A stretch of DNA of 64,000 nt from Chitinophaga qingshengii. GTDB lineage: Bacteria; Bacteroidota; Bacteroidia; Chitinophagales; Chitinophagaceae. How positions within the stretch are numbered: the first letter of the stretch is position 1; the number at the start of each line of letters is the position of its first letter. The stretch covers positions 1,798,001 through 1,862,000 of the forward strand of contig NZ_JACVFC010000001.1 of assembly GCF_014529935.1 (NCBI RefSeq). Reading direction: 5' to 3'. The notes below the pieces were generated by a model. It did no database searches and was not told where the DNA came from. It worked only from the letters and a program-made list of their open reading frames with translations. A program made the position numbers and the translations under genes. Positions 8,198 to 18,173 of the stretch are shown here, in pieces.

Positions 8198-9556
8198 ATG
8201 GCAAAAGTACATTTTATCGCAATTGGTGGAAGTGTGATGCATCAGCTGGCCATTGCGCTGCGGCACAAAGGGTATGAAGTTACCGGCAGTGATGACGAGA
8301 TATTTGAACCGGCATTGTCCAACCTGCGCCAGGCAGGTATTTTACCGGATGGCATCGGCTGGGACCCCGCCCGTATTACCCCCGGCATCGATGCGGTGAT
8401 CCTGGGCATGCATGCCCGGGAAGACAATCCTGAGCTGATCAGAGCCCGGGAACTGCAACTGAATATATATTCTTTCCCGGAATACATTTACCAGGAAAGT
8501 AAAGATAAAACCAGGGTAGCCGTTGGCGGTAGTCATGGTAAAACCACTACCACCGCCATGATCATGCATGTGCTGCAATACAACCAGCGGCAGTTCGACT
8601 ATCTCGTAGGCGCCAAACTGGAAGGTTTTACCCAGTCTGTCAACATTACAAACGCCCCGCTGATCGTTTGCGAAGCCGATGAATACCCGGCTTCGGTGAT
8701 CGAAAAAAGGCCCAAGTTCCTGTTCCTGCATCCGCAGATAGCGGTGCTGACCGGCATCGCCTGGGATCATATCAACGTGTTTCCTACCTACGATATCTAT
8801 AAAGAACAATTTGCCCTTTTTATCCGGCAGATGGAAGCCGGCAGTGTACTGATTTACAACAGTTCAGATACGGAGCTCAACAGCCTCGTGGCTGCCGAAG
8901 GCCGTCACCTGAAACTGGTACCCTACACCACGCCCATCCATATGATCCGGGAGGGGGTTACCCGCGTATTCTTCGACGAAGGGTTTGCCGACCTGAAAGT
9001 ATTTGGCAGCCACAACCTGCTCAATATGCACGCCGCCAAGCTGGTATGCAATGAACTGGGACTGTCTGATGAGGAGTTCCTCGCCGGCATCGCTTCTTTT
9101 ACCGGCGCCGCCAAAAGGCTGGAACTGGTAGCCCGGAGCGGGGACAGCGTTATTTACCGCGATTTCGCACATGCCCCCTCTAAGGTGAAAGCCACTATGG
9201 AGGCCACCCGGCAGCAGTTTCCCCAACGCCGGCTCATCGCCGTACTGGAACTGCATACGTACAGCAGTCTCAATGCCGGCTTCCTTTCCCAATACGAAGG
9301 AGCCATGGACCCTGCCGACGTAGCAGCCGTATATTACAGCAAACATGCCCTGGAAATCAAGCGTATGCCCGATCTGGAGCCGGCGCTGATCCGGGAGAAG
9401 TTTGGCCGCAGCGACCTGCATGTATTCAACGACCGTGCGCAGCTGGAAACTTTCCTGGCCGCACAGGACTATCACCAGGCCAACCTGTTGCTGATGAGTT
9501 CCGGTACCTATGACGGACTGGATTTCCCCTCACTGGCGAAGCTGCTACACAAATAA
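8198..9556 (+). CDS. mpl: UDP-MurNAc:L-Ala-gamma-D-Glu-meso-Dap ligase
   Basis: A 452-residue Mur-ligase family enzyme. The N-terminal Rossmann domain begins VHFIAIGGSVMHQLA. The central ATPase has the P-loop GGSHGKTTTTAMIMHVL (about residues 108-124), and a C-terminal ligase domain follows. Together with the length this matches Mpl, which reattaches recycled murein tripeptide to UDP-MurNAc in the cytosol, rather than MurC. It is transcribed divergently from the tiny lipoprotein gene. MurC remains the nearest alternative. Confidence 0.9.
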   Translation: MAKVHFIAIGGSVMHQLAIALRHKGYEVTGSDDEIFEPALSNLRQAGILPDGIGWDPARITPGIDAVILGMHAREDNPELIRARELQLNIYSFPEYIYQESKDKTRVAVGGSHGKTTTTAMIMHVLQYNQRQFDYLVGAKLEGFTQSVNITNAPLIVCEADEYPASVIEKRPKFLFLHPQIAVLTGIAWDHINVFPTYDIYKEQFALFIRQMEAGSVLIYNSSDTELNSLVAAEGRHLKLVPYTTPIHMIREGVTRVFFDEGFADLKVFGSHNLLNMHAAKLVCNELGLSDEEFLAGIASFTGAAKRLELVARSGDSVIYRDFAHAPSKVKATMEATRQQFPQRRLIAVLELHTYSSLNAGFLSQYEGAMDPADVAAVYYSKHALEIKRMPDLEPALIREKFGRSDLHVFNDRAQLETFLAAQDYHQANLLLMSSGTYDGLDFPSLAKLLHK

Positions 9557-9561
9557 TACGC

Positions 9562-9569
9562 TACCTTTG
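9562..9569 (+). promoter_or_regulatory. -7 promoter element before the exonuclease gene
   Basis: TACCTTTG matches the Bacteroidota -7 consensus exactly. A clear -33 TTTG is not visible. The leader that follows holds AAATCAAAAAATCTC words shared with the large inverted repeat at 28303-28455. Confidence 0.5.
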
Positions 9570-9611
9570 CGCAAATCAAAAAATCTCTAAATATCTAAAT
9601 TTCGAAATATA

Positions 9612-10385
9612 ATGCCTTCTTTGCTCCTCAAAAGGCCATTGGCCGTAATTGATCTGGAAACGACGGGTACGAATGTGGCCACAGACCGTATCATTGAAAT
9701 TGCTATCATTAAAGTATTTCCGGATAAATCTACCCAGTCCAAAGTAAAACGTATTAATCCCGGAATGCCTATTCCGGCAGGATCTACCGCTATCCATGGT
9801 ATTAAGGACGAAGATGTGAAAGATGCGCCTACCTTTAAACAGGCTGCCAATGAGCTGAAAATGTTCCTGGAAAACTGTGACCTGGCGGGTTATAACAGCA
9901 ACCGCTTCGATATTCCCCTGCTGGTAGAAGAATTTTTGCGCACCGGTATGGAGTTCGACGTATCCAAACGCCGTTTTGTGGACGTACAACGTATTTTCCA
10001 CCTGATGGAGAAAAGGACGCTGGCCGCAGCCTATAAATTTTACTGCGATAAACAACTGGAGAATGCACACAGCGCCGAAGCCGATGCGCTGGCAACTTAC
10101 GAGATACTGGAAGCCCAGCTGGGCCGTTACGAACACCTGCAACAGGATATCGACGGACTGGCAGACTTCACCAAAGAAGAAGATTATATCGACTTCGCCC
10201 GTCGTATTGTGATGCAGGGCGGACAGGAAGTGTTCAACTTCGGTAAATATAAAGGCAGGCCGGTAAAAGAGGTACTGAAGGCTGAACCTCAATACTATGA
10301 TTGGATGATGAAAGCCGACTTTCCGCTCAATACCAAGCAGAAACTGTCAGAAATATATCATAATATGATGTTAAAAAAACTGTAA
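9612..10385 (+). CDS. DEDDh 3'-5' exonuclease (DNA polymerase III epsilon-like)
   Basis: A 257-residue protein whose N-terminal ~180 residues are a DEDDh exonuclease. Motif I is VIDLETTG with the metal-binding Asp and Glu, motif II is around NSNRFDIPLL, and motif III is HSAEADALATYEIL with the catalytic His. The C-terminal ~60 residues (FNFGKYKGRPVKEVL) form a small extra domain often appended to these proteins. It resembles the epsilon proofreading subunit but is a free-standing paralogue; whether it acts in replication, repair or RNA turnover is not evident. It stands between mpl and a glycosyltransferase on the same strand. Confidence 0.9.
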   Translation: MPSLLLKRPLAVIDLETTGTNVATDRIIEIAIIKVFPDKSTQSKVKRINPGMPIPAGSTAIHGIKDEDVKDAPTFKQAANELKMFLENCDLAGYNSNRFDIPLLVEEFLRTGMEFDVSKRRFVDVQRIFHLMEKRTLAAAYKFYCDKQLENAHSAEADALATYEILEAQLGRYEHLQQDIDGLADFTKEEDYIDFARRIVMQGGQEVFNFGKYKGRPVKEVLKAEPQYYDWMMKADFPLNTKQKLSEIYHNMMLKKL

Positions 10386-10458
10386 TATTTTTCCCGAAGA
10401 GGGTATCTTGCATCGTAATTGAATTATTTTCGCAGTACACAAAACTACCTCGGCTGAA

Positions 10459-11199
10459 TTGGAAAAGCTTGTCATCATTCCTACGTACAATGAGAAGGAT
10501 AACATCCGTAATATCATTGACGCTGTATTTTCCTTACAGCAGAATTTCCATATCCTGATTGTGGACGATGGTTCGCCTGACGGCACCGGCAATATTGTAA
10601 AATCATTGCAGCAGGATCATCCGGGTCAACTATTCCTGGAAGAACGTTCCGGTAAACAGGGACTGGGAACGGCTTATATCCATGGTTTCAAATGGGCGCT
10701 GGCCAGAAACTACCAGTACATTTTTGAAATGGACGCCGATTTCTCCCACAACCCCAAGGACCTGGTAAGGCTGTACGACGCCTGCGCCAAAGGAGGAGCC
10801 GACGTAGCTGTCGGTTCCCGCTACGTAAAGGGGGGTAAAACAGAAAACTGGCCCTGGGACAGGGCGGTGCTTTCTTACGGCGCCTCCATCTATGTGGGCA
10901 TGATTACCTGGATGCCGGTAAAAGATCCTACTGCCGGATTTGTATGTTACCGTAATACCGTACTGGAAGCTATCAATCTTGATCAGATTCAGTTCGTGGG
11001 GTATGCTTTCCAGATAGAAATGAAGTTTACTGCCTGGAAACTGGGCTTTACCATTGCAGAAGTGCCGATTACCTTTAAAGACCGCCGCGAAGGTTACTCC
11101 AAAATGAGCAAAGGCATTGTCAAAGAAGGTGTCTTAGGCGTTTTAAAAATTCAGTGGCAGAGCCTTTTCCGGAGTTATAAAAAAAGAGTTACCAATTAA
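10459..11199 (+). CDS. Polyprenol-phosphate mannosyltransferase-like GT2
   Basis: A 246-residue GT-A fold family 2 glycosyltransferase. The donor-binding start is KLVIIPTYNEKDN, the nucleotide-binding Asp pair is in VDDGSPDGTG, and the DxD-like metal motif is in FEMDADFSHNP. Length and the lack of C-terminal membrane spans fit the DPM1 subgroup, which makes polyprenyl-phosphate-mannose at the inner face of the membrane. The start is a TTG, read as LEKLVIIP, since no in-frame ATG precedes the conserved strand. Sugar and lipid acceptor are family inference. Confidence 0.9.
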   Translation: MEKLVIIPTYNEKDNIRNIIDAVFSLQQNFHILIVDDGSPDGTGNIVKSLQQDHPGQLFLEERSGKQGLGTAYIHGFKWALARNYQYIFEMDADFSHNPKDLVRLYDACAKGGADVAVGSRYVKGGKTENWPWDRAVLSYGASIYVGMITWMPVKDPTAGFVCYRNTVLEAINLDQIQFVGYAFQIEMKFTAWKLGFTIAEVPITFKDRREGYSKMSKGIVKEGVLGVLKIQWQSLFRSYKKRVTN

Positions 11200-11236
11200 T
11201 TAATTTGTTGTTGAGATATTTCGGTATTTGGGTATC

Positions 11237-11244
11237 TATCTTTG
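11237..11244 (+). promoter_or_regulatory. -7 promoter element before the DMT transporter
   Basis: TATCTTTG fits the -7 consensus. TTG repeats at 11208-11213 lie 23 bases upstream and could serve as the -33 region. Surrounding bases carry the TATTTGGGTAT-type words seen in other gaps. Confidence 0.4.
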
Positions 11245-11275
11245 TATAGCATATCCAAATACCTGAATTTATTGA

Positions 11276-12202
11276 ATGGCGGATGACGACTATTCGGTTC
11301 GCACAGAGTGTATGAAAAAAGCGTTTTTGCAGCTGCATCTTTCTGTATTTCTTGCAGGATTTACCGGCATTTTGGGAAAACTGATCTCTCTCAACGAAGG
11401 CCTGCTGGTATGGTACCGGTTATTGATCACCGCAGTTACCATGTATGTTTTGTTCCGCCTGCAGGGCACCTTCCGTAAACTTCCCTGGAAGGATATTGTA
11501 CCTATTGGTGCTACCGGCGTAGTGGTAGCACTTCACTGGCTTTTCTTTTACGGCAGTATCAAATATTCCAATGTATCCATTGGAGTGATCTGTTTCTCGC
11601 TCACGAGTCTGTTTACCGCTATTTTTGATCCGCTGATCAACCGTCGCCGTTTTGATGTAGCAGAAATGCTGTTGTCGATGCTGACGCTTTTCGGGATTTT
11701 ACTGATTTTTCATTTTGATACCCAGTACCGCACCGGTATTATCCTGGGCATTATCTCCGCTATGTTTGCCGCCCTGTTTACCGTGTACAACAAGCGGCTC
11801 GTAAAACGTTTCGATACCAATACCATTACATTTTATGAGTTGTCCACCGGTTTTGTGGTATTATCGCTGGCCATGCCTTTTTATCTTCACTTTTTCCCCG
11901 TCGCCACGCTGGTACCGGGCGTCTCCGACCTGGTATACCTGTTGGTGCTGGCCTGGCTGTGTACCATTTGCATGTACACGTTGAGCATGAATGCACTAAA
12001 AAAGATCTCTCCTTTTACAGTGAACCTGTGTTTCAACCTGGAGCCGGTGTATAGTATTGTACTGGCTTTTATCCTTTTCCAGGAAAACCAACATTTGAAT
12101 AACGCCTTTTATGCAGGGCTGGGCTGTATTATATTATCGGTGGCGTTGCAGATGGCGCGGGTTACCTGGCAGCATCGCAGCGGCAGGGCGCTGGCCGGTT
12201 AA
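11276..12202 (+). CDS. EamA/DMT superfamily transporter
   Basis: A 308-residue, ten-span inner-membrane protein made of two EamA repeats. The first begins FLAGFTGILGKLISL and the second includes ISAMFAALFTVYNK and ends in the YSIVLAFILFQE segment typical of DMT exporters. Members move metabolites such as amino acids, purines or nucleotide sugars; substrate cannot be inferred. The start could be ATG 11276 or ATG 11312 (MKKAFLQLH), and the latter gives a cleaner N-terminus. Its stop overlaps by 4 bases the stop of the convergent DeoR regulator. Confidence 0.88.
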   Translation: MADDDYSVRTECMKKAFLQLHLSVFLAGFTGILGKLISLNEGLLVWYRLLITAVTMYVLFRLQGTFRKLPWKDIVPIGATGVVVALHWLFFYGSIKYSNVSIGVICFSLTSLFTAIFDPLINRRRFDVAEMLLSMLTLFGILLIFHFDTQYRTGIILGIISAMFAALFTVYNKRLVKRFDTNTITFYELSTGFVVLSLAMPFYLHFFPVATLVPGVSDLVYLLVLAWLCTICMYTLSMNALKKISPFTVNLCFNLEPVYSIVLAFILFQENQHLNNAFYAGLGCIILSVALQMARVTWQHRSGRALAG

Positions 12203-12975
12203 AACAGTTCCAGGTCCAGATTTTGGTAGGCCGCCAGGAAATGATTGTCGGCTTCCAGTTCTGTGATCAGGTAGTTGATCTGGCTAAGCTCACACACTTT
12301 CATACGTTGGCTGGAATTCAGTTTTTCCGCGATGCAGAGAACGGCCATCTTCTTGGAAGCCCGTAGCATGGCTCTTTTCACCTGTACCACTTCCCAATCC
12401 GATTCTGTCATGCCATCCTGTACGGAGAAGCCGTTGGCGCCCATGAGGCAGAGATCCACTTTTATTTCCGCCAGCTGGTTGATAACGGCAGCGCCTATAT
12501 GAACATGCGAACTGCGGGAGAGCTGGCCGCCGATAGTGATGACCGTCAGGTTGGGATGTTCCACCAATTGAAGGGCTACCAGCGGGCTAATCGTAAAGAA
12601 TGTCGCCCGGAGGTTGACCGGGATGGATTTCGCCAGTTCAATCATGGTGGTACCACCGCCGGTGAGGATCACCATATCATTCTTCAGTAGTTTCAATGTC
12701 TTTTCCGCAATCTGCTTTTTTGCGGCTTGTGCGTACACCGAATTGCCTTCATCGAACGGATAATGAAAAGAGCGGCTGATGGCGCCGCCATGTACTTTTA
12801 ACACTCTCCCGTCTTCAGCCATCTCTTTCAGGTCGCGCCGGACCGTGTCTTCAGAAATGCTCAGCATGGCGCTGATATCGGTGGATAGAACTTTATTGTG
12901 CAGGTTGATCTGCTTCATGATAAACGCCTGGCGCTCTTCTTTCAACATGCTGTGGGGACTTTTTTGCTTGTTCAC
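12199..12975 (-). CDS. DeoR/GlpR family transcriptional regulator
   Basis: A 258-residue regulator. The N-terminal winged helix includes LHNKVLSTDISAMLSISEDTVRRDLKEM (quoted in part: the recognition helix is SEDTVRRDLKEM), followed by KVHGGAI. The DeoR-type sensor domain has the ILTGGGTTMIELAKSI effector-binding turn and NGFSVQDGMTESDWE. Such proteins bind sugar phosphates and usually repress a neighbouring catabolic operon. It is divergent from the susC/susD pair across a 278-base region that contains repeated AAACGCAA words, so control of that pair is a reasonable inference. Confidence 0.92.
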   Translation of the reverse strand: MNKQKSPHSMLKEERQAFIMKQINLHNKVLSTDISAMLSISEDTVRRDLKEMAEDGRVLKVHGGAISRSFHYPFDEGNSVYAQAAKKQIAEKTLKLLKNDMVILTGGGTTMIELAKSIPVNLRATFFTISPLVALQLVEHPNLTVITIGGQLSRSSHVHIGAAVINQLAEIKVDLCLMGANGFSVQDGMTESDWEVVQVKRAMLRASKKMAVLCIAEKLNSSQRMKVCELSQINYLITELEADNHFLAAYQNLDLELF

Positions 12976-13036
12976 AAATGTAAAAAAAACAAATCCAAAT
13001 TGATTATGCGTGTTTTAGCCGCTTTAATCATTAAAT

Positions 13037-13105
13037 AAACGCAATTTCCCTTAAATTGCCTTTTTTTAACGAAACTTTATGTTATTTTCATGCAAGAAAA
13101 CGCAA
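13037..13105. promoter_or_regulatory. Candidate DeoR operator: two AAACGCAA repeats
   Basis: AAACGCAA occurs at 13037-13044 and again at 13098-13105, 61 bases apart (close to six helical turns), in the region between the divergent deoR-type gene and susC. A related reverse-strand word (TAAAACACGCAT) lies near 13005. The repetition is visible; that the regulator binds it is inference. Confidence 0.3.
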
Positions 13106-13253
13106 ATAAATGAATGATTCCCGTGTACCTGATAGCTCATCTGCGTTCCGAACTGTAAACAGTAACCAATCAACAAATAAACTGTAATTGTCTATTTTCC
13201 AACACGTTATCATTAAAAACTTTTAAAACAGCCAACATCTAAATCTAAAAAAC

Positions 13254-16200
13254 ATGAAGAAAAGGCTACTTTTCATTTTCATTTTTTTGCTGGTTTATGC
13301 GAGTTCCTGGGCCCAAAATATCATTACGGGCACTGTTCTGGACAAGACCAACCAGCAACCCATTATCGGGGCTACTGTAACTGCCGGTAAAAAGGGTACT
13401 GTTACAGACGCCGAGGGTAAATTCAAACTGGATGCACCAGCCGGTACATTGGTGGTGCACGTTACCTTTATCGGATACAAGGCGCAGGATATACCAGTAG
13501 GCAAAGGCGCCATCCAGGTATTACTCTCTCCCGATGAACGTTCACTGGAACAGGTAGTGGTAGTAGGTTTCGGCTCTCAGAAAAAAGCCAACCTCACCGG
13601 CGCCGTGAGCACCGTGGATGTCAGCAAAAGCATGCAGGGCCGCCCCATCACAGATCCTTCCAAGGCGTTGCAGGGTATTTCACCAGGATTGAACATCCAG
13701 TTCTCCAATGGCGGGTTAACTGCTTCTCCCTCTATTAACATCCGTGGTACAGGTTCCATCAACGGTTCCAACCGCCCGCTGATCCTGGTAGATAATGTGG
13801 AAACACCTGACCTCACGCTGATCAACCCGGAAGATATTGAGAGTGTTTCCGTACTGAAAGATGCAGCTTCCACCTCCATTTATGGCGCACGTGCCGCTTT
13901 CGGTGTGGTGCTGATTAAAACCAAATCAGGTGTTCGTAACATGCCAACAAAAGTTACCTACTCCAACAACTTCGGCTGGAACTCCCCTACCAGCCTGCCG
14001 GATTTCGCAGATCCTGTACCGGAACTGACAGGGCTGATCAATGCTTACAAACGTACGGGTGCTAACTCTCCTGAACTGTTTGGTATGCAGCTGAGCAGAC
14101 TGCGCGATGGTATCAAAAACTGGCAGGAGAAATACGCCAATAACCGCAAGGGTATTGAAATGGTGCCTGGTGAAGACTTCGATCTTCCTAACGCCGCCGG
14201 TGACCCCGCCTACTTCTACCGGGTATGGGACGTAAAAGACATCATGCTCAGAAAATGGTCTCCTCAACAAGTGCACAATCTCAGTGTACAAGGTGGCAGC
14301 GAAAAAGTATCCTACTTCCTGTCAGCCGGTTACAACAACACCGGCGGGGTGATGAAACTCAATCCTGACCAGGTAAAAAAATACAACATCACCGGTTCTG
14401 TGAATGCAGCTGTTACCAAATGGCTGGACCTGGACCTGAAAATGATGTACCGTAACTTTGAGTATGACTTCCCTTACCAATACCAGAACTACTTCCAATA
14501 CATGTGGCGCTGGGGAGCCTACTTCCCTTATGGCACCTATCAGGGCAATTATTTCCGCCATACTCCCGGTTTCATAGCCAACGCACCCACCAACGATGTG
14601 GTAGACAACTATACCCGTGTAAACGTGGGCGGTACGCTGAAAATCACCAAAGACCTGAATGTTCGTGCTGACTATACCATTGCCCGTGACAATATCATGC
14701 GTCATGAGATCGGTGGTAAAGTAATGCTGTGGGATTTCTGGCAAAAATCAATGCCACTGGCAGATCTGGCAGCAGGTACTGTGGACAACCAAATGAGCTA
14801 CAAAGCCAACCGTTATAAGGTAAATACCTTTAACATTTATGCTACCTACGATAAAAAGCTGAATAAAGACCACTCTATCAAAATAATGGCCGGTGCAAAT
14901 GCTGAAGATGCAGATACCGTAGGTGTAAATGCCTCCAGATTAAGTCCGCTGGATCAGTCCAAACCGGAGTTTAACCTGGCCGTAGGTGATATGTCCACCA
15001 GCGGTATGCACCTGGCACGCGCTTATGCCGGCTTCTTCGGCAGGATCAACTATAACTACAAAGACAAGTGGTTACTGGAACTGAATGGCCGTTATGATGG
15101 TGCTTCTTCCTTCCCTCCAGGTGATCGCTGGGCATTTTTCCCATCTGCTTCCGCTGGTTACAGAATCAGCCAGGAAAACTTTATGCAGCCGCTCAGCAAG
15201 GTATTGTCTGACATGAAGATCCGTGCATCCTATGGTTCTTTGGGTAACCAGGACCTGGGTGGCGTTTACTACATCCCGTACATGGCTACGCCTAACCCGG
15301 TTAAAAACCCGGTTAACTGGATGGTAAACGGCGTATATGCACCCGGCGTTAGCGCTCCAATTGCCGTGACCAAATCACTCACCTGGGAAACTGTACGTAC
15401 TATCGACATCGGTACAGACATCAGCCTGTTCAACAATAACATCAATGTTACCTTTGACTGGTATGAGCGCAACACCTCCAACATGCTCACCAGCAAAACG
15501 GTTCCTGCAACCTTTGGCGCCAGCGCTCCCAAGGTAAACAATGGTGCGATCCGTACCCGTGGTTATGAAATCTCCGTAGACGCCAACTATCCACTGAGGA
15601 AAGACTGGATGGTTTATGGTACCCTGAGCTTCTGGGATAACAAAACCGTTGTTACAGAATGGGACAACCCATCTATGCTGTTAACAGACAACTACAAAGG
15701 CAAACAACTGGGTGAAGTATGGGGCTTTGAAACAGACCGTTATTTCACTTCTCAGGCTGATGCAGATGCCTCTCCTAACCAATCCAAGCTGACTGACGGC
15801 ACCTTCAAATTCGGTCCTGGTGACATTAAATACAAAGACCTCAATGACGATAAAGTGATTGATGGTGGTAAAGGTACCCTGGCTGATCATGGAGACCTGA
15901 CACGCATTGGCAATACCTTGCCACGCTACCAGTATAGCATACGGCTCGGTACTTCATTCAAACAGTTTGATTTTGACGTATTGTTCCAGGGCGTAGGCAA
16001 ACAAAACTATTGGGGCATCGGTGACCTGGCTATCCCACTGTACCGTGCCGGTGATATCATGTATGCCCACCAGCTGGACTTCTGGACACCAGACAACCAG
16101 AATGCCCGTTACCCGAATCCTTACCCGAACAATTCCAATGGTAAAGTGCTGGGCCTCACCTCCTCTTCAGGCGGCAACAACTTCTATCCACAGTCCAAAT

Positions 16201-16445
16201 ACCTGCTTAACCTGGCTTATCTCCGTCTGAAAAACATCACCCTGGGATACACCCTGCCGGATGCACTGACCAAACGTGCACACCTGCAGAAAATACGGGT
16301 ATATGGCAGTGCGCAGAACATTGCCACCATCTCCAATGTAGGCGTTCCTATTGATCCGGAAATCACTACCGGTGAAGGCAACATCTACGGCAGGACCTGG
16401 CCATTCCAGAAAACCTGGTCATTCGGATTACAGGTAAACTTCTAA
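13254..16445 (+). CDS. SusC/RagA-type TonB-dependent outer-membrane transporter
   Basis: A 1063-residue outer-membrane barrel of the SusC family. The signal peptide ends near SSWAQ. A carboxypeptidase-regulatory-like domain covers about residues 22-100 (ITGTVLDKTNQQPIIGATV). The plug follows, starting around GFGSQKKANLTGAVSTV and including IRGTGSINGSNRPLILVDN and SVLKDAASTSIYGARAAFG. The 22-strand barrel ends in the aromatic terminus SFGLQVNF. With SusD 11 bases downstream it forms the lidded importer of glycans or peptides powered by TonB. No glycoside hydrolase or protease is in the same operon, so the ligand is unknown. The DeoR-type gene upstream is the likely regulator. Confidence 0.97.
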   Translation: MKKRLLFIFIFLLVYASSWAQNIITGTVLDKTNQQPIIGATVTAGKKGTVTDAEGKFKLDAPAGTLVVHVTFIGYKAQDIPVGKGAIQVLLSPDERSLEQVVVVGFGSQKKANLTGAVSTVDVSKSMQGRPITDPSKALQGISPGLNIQFSNGGLTASPSINIRGTGSINGSNRPLILVDNVETPDLTLINPEDIESVSVLKDAASTSIYGARAAFGVVLIKTKSGVRNMPTKVTYSNNFGWNSPTSLPDFADPVPELTGLINAYKRTGANSPELFGMQLSRLRDGIKNWQEKYANNRKGIEMVPGEDFDLPNAAGDPAYFYRVWDVKDIMLRKWSPQQVHNLSVQGGSEKVSYFLSAGYNNTGGVMKLNPDQVKKYNITGSVNAAVTKWLDLDLKMMYRNFEYDFPYQYQNYFQYMWRWGAYFPYGTYQGNYFRHTPGFIANAPTNDVVDNYTRVNVGGTLKITKDLNVRADYTIARDNIMRHEIGGKVMLWDFWQKSMPLADLAAGTVDNQMSYKANRYKVNTFNIYATYDKKLNKDHSIKIMAGANAEDADTVGVNASRLSPLDQSKPEFNLAVGDMSTSGMHLARAYAGFFGRINYNYKDKWLLELNGRYDGASSFPPGDRWAFFPSASAGYRISQENFMQPLSKVLSDMKIRASYGSLGNQDLGGVYYIPYMATPNPVKNPVNWMVNGVYAPGVSAPIAVTKSLTWETVRTIDIGTDISLFNNNINVTFDWYERNTSNMLTSKTVPATFGASAPKVNNGAIRTRGYEISVDANYPLRKDWMVYGTLSFWDNKTVVTEWDNPSMLLTDNYKGKQLGEVWGFETDRYFTSQADADASPNQSKLTDGTFKFGPGDIKYKDLNDDKVIDGGKGTLADHGDLTRIGNTLPRYQYSIRLGTSFKQFDFDVLFQGVGKQNYWGIGDLAIPLYRAGDIMYAHQLDFWTPDNQNARYPNPYPNNSNGKVLGLTSSSGGNNFYPQSKYLLNLAYLRLKNITLGYTLPDALTKRAHLQKIRVYGSAQNIATISNVGVPIDPEITTGEGNIYGRTWPFQKTWSFGLQVNF

Positions 16446-16456
16446 AACAGCAGCAC

Positions 16457-18130
16457 ATGACAAAGCGTATATATATACCCGTTATATTATTAATGATCAT
16501 CGCAACCGTGGGTTGTAAAAAATATGTTGACAAAGGTCTGCCGGACACCTTTGACGATAGTAACTTCTGGAGAACAGAGGACAATGTCCGTGTGTATTCC
16601 TGGCCTTTCTATGAAATGTTCCTGGGTTATGGCAACAAAGGCTCCTTCGGTGACTTCTATTTCACCTCCCTGTCAGATGACCAGGCGGCGCCAAGTATCC
16701 AGCAACTGACGCTCAATATTCCCACCGGCAATTCAAAATGGGACTTTTCGTATGTCCGTAAGGCGAATATCCTGCTGGAACGGGTAGACCGGGTACAAAT
16801 GGATGACGCCTCCAAAAATCACTGGAGAGGGGTAGCCCGCTTCTTCCGAGCGTTGAGCTATTTCAATATGGTAAAGGAATTTGGGGATGTTCCCTGGATG
16901 GGCCATTCCATGGATATCAGCGATAGCGGTTATATCTACAAAGGCCGCGATCCCCGCACACAGGTAATGGACAGCGTATTAAATGACCTGGATTATGCCA
17001 TCACTAATTTGCGGGTAAAAGACCAGGATAATACCATCAATCAGTACGTAGCCCTGGCACTTAAATCACGTGTATGCCTGTTCGAAGGTACCTGGCGTAA
17101 ATACCATACCAAAGACGCGCTACCGGGAGCTGATAAGTTCCTCCTGGCAGCGAAGGATGCAGCGGAAAAGCTGATCAACGACGGTCCTTTTAAACTGAAT
17201 GACGTATATACTACTACTTACAACTCCCTGGACCTGAGTAACAACAAGGAAGTAATGTTGTGCAAAAAATACGTTCCCAGCTATCTGACCCACTCCCTGA
17301 TCGGTTATCTGACCAGCAGTACTACCATGTCCGGCTTCACCAAAAATGCCATCGAGTCTTTCGTTTGTTCAGATGGGTTGCCAATAAAACTATCTCCGTT
17401 GTACCAGGGCGATGCAGATATTCAGCATACCAGGGCTAACAGAGACCAACGTCTGCTGCAGTCTGTTGATACCGTTTTGTGTTATGTCTACAATCTGAAA
17501 GATGGCAGACAAAGTTCCACCGGTTATCGCCCGACTAAATTCCTGAACCCGGCGGTAGCGAATATCGTAGCGCCCAATAACGACACCGACGCCCCCCTGT
17601 TCTGGCTGGCAGAAGTACTGCTGAACTACGCTGAAGCTGCTGCAGAACTGAATAATTTGGGTAAATATGCTTTCAGTCAGACGGATCTTGACAAATCAAT
17701 CAACAAACTGCGTAAAAGGGCCGGTATTCCTGACTTGCAATTCATTGATGAGCAACATGTGGCTACAAATGGTGTAGCTTTCACTGACCCGGCCAATAAT
17801 CATGGTGTTTCCTCACTTATCTGGGAAATCAGAAGAGAAAGAAGAGTAGAACTCATGCTGGATGGTTTCCGTTATTATGACCTGCTCCGCTGGATGCAAG
17901 GCGATAAACTGACCACTACCACCAACCCGGACATCACCAAAGGCGCTAAAGTACCGGCATCCACCGATCCTGCTAAAGTAGTTCCCAGGGATGCCAATGG
18001 CTATCTTCAGGTGTATACCACTGGCGCTTCCCGTGTGTTTGCTGAGAAAAACTATCTCCAGCCTATCCCAAGCGGACAGATTTCCCTCTATCCTCCCGGA
18101 AAGCTGACACAGAACCCAGGCTGGCAATAA
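16457..18130 (+). CDS. SusD/RagB-type nutrient-binding lipoprotein
   Basis: A 557-residue surface lipoprotein with signal peptide and lipobox ATVGC (Cys20). The TPR-like helices of the SusD fold are evident in NILLERVDRVQMD, RFFRALSYFNMVKEFGDVPW and the conserved C-terminal IRRERRVELMLDGFRYYDLLRW segment. It caps the SusC barrel encoded 11 bases upstream and captures ligand at the cell surface. It ends before a strong terminator, so the unit is a two-gene susCD operon with no enzyme attached. Confidence 0.96.
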   Translation: MTKRIYIPVILLMIIATVGCKKYVDKGLPDTFDDSNFWRTEDNVRVYSWPFYEMFLGYGNKGSFGDFYFTSLSDDQAAPSIQQLTLNIPTGNSKWDFSYVRKANILLERVDRVQMDDASKNHWRGVARFFRALSYFNMVKEFGDVPWMGHSMDISDSGYIYKGRDPRTQVMDSVLNDLDYAITNLRVKDQDNTINQYVALALKSRVCLFEGTWRKYHTKDALPGADKFLLAAKDAAEKLINDGPFKLNDVYTTTYNSLDLSNNKEVMLCKKYVPSYLTHSLIGYLTSSTTMSGFTKNAIESFVCSDGLPIKLSPLYQGDADIQHTRANRDQRLLQSVDTVLCYVYNLKDGRQSSTGYRPTKFLNPAVANIVAPNNDTDAPLFWLAEVLLNYAEAAAELNNLGKYAFSQTDLDKSINKLRKRAGIPDLQFIDEQHVATNGVAFTDPANNHGVSSLIWEIRRERRVELMLDGFRYYDLLRWMQGDKLTTTTNPDITKGAKVPASTDPAKVVPRDANGYLQVYTTGASRVFAEKNYLQPIPSGQISLYPPGKLTQNPGWQ

Positions 18131-18173
18131 TTTCCATCGTGTGATCTGCATATGAGATAAAATCGAAACAACA

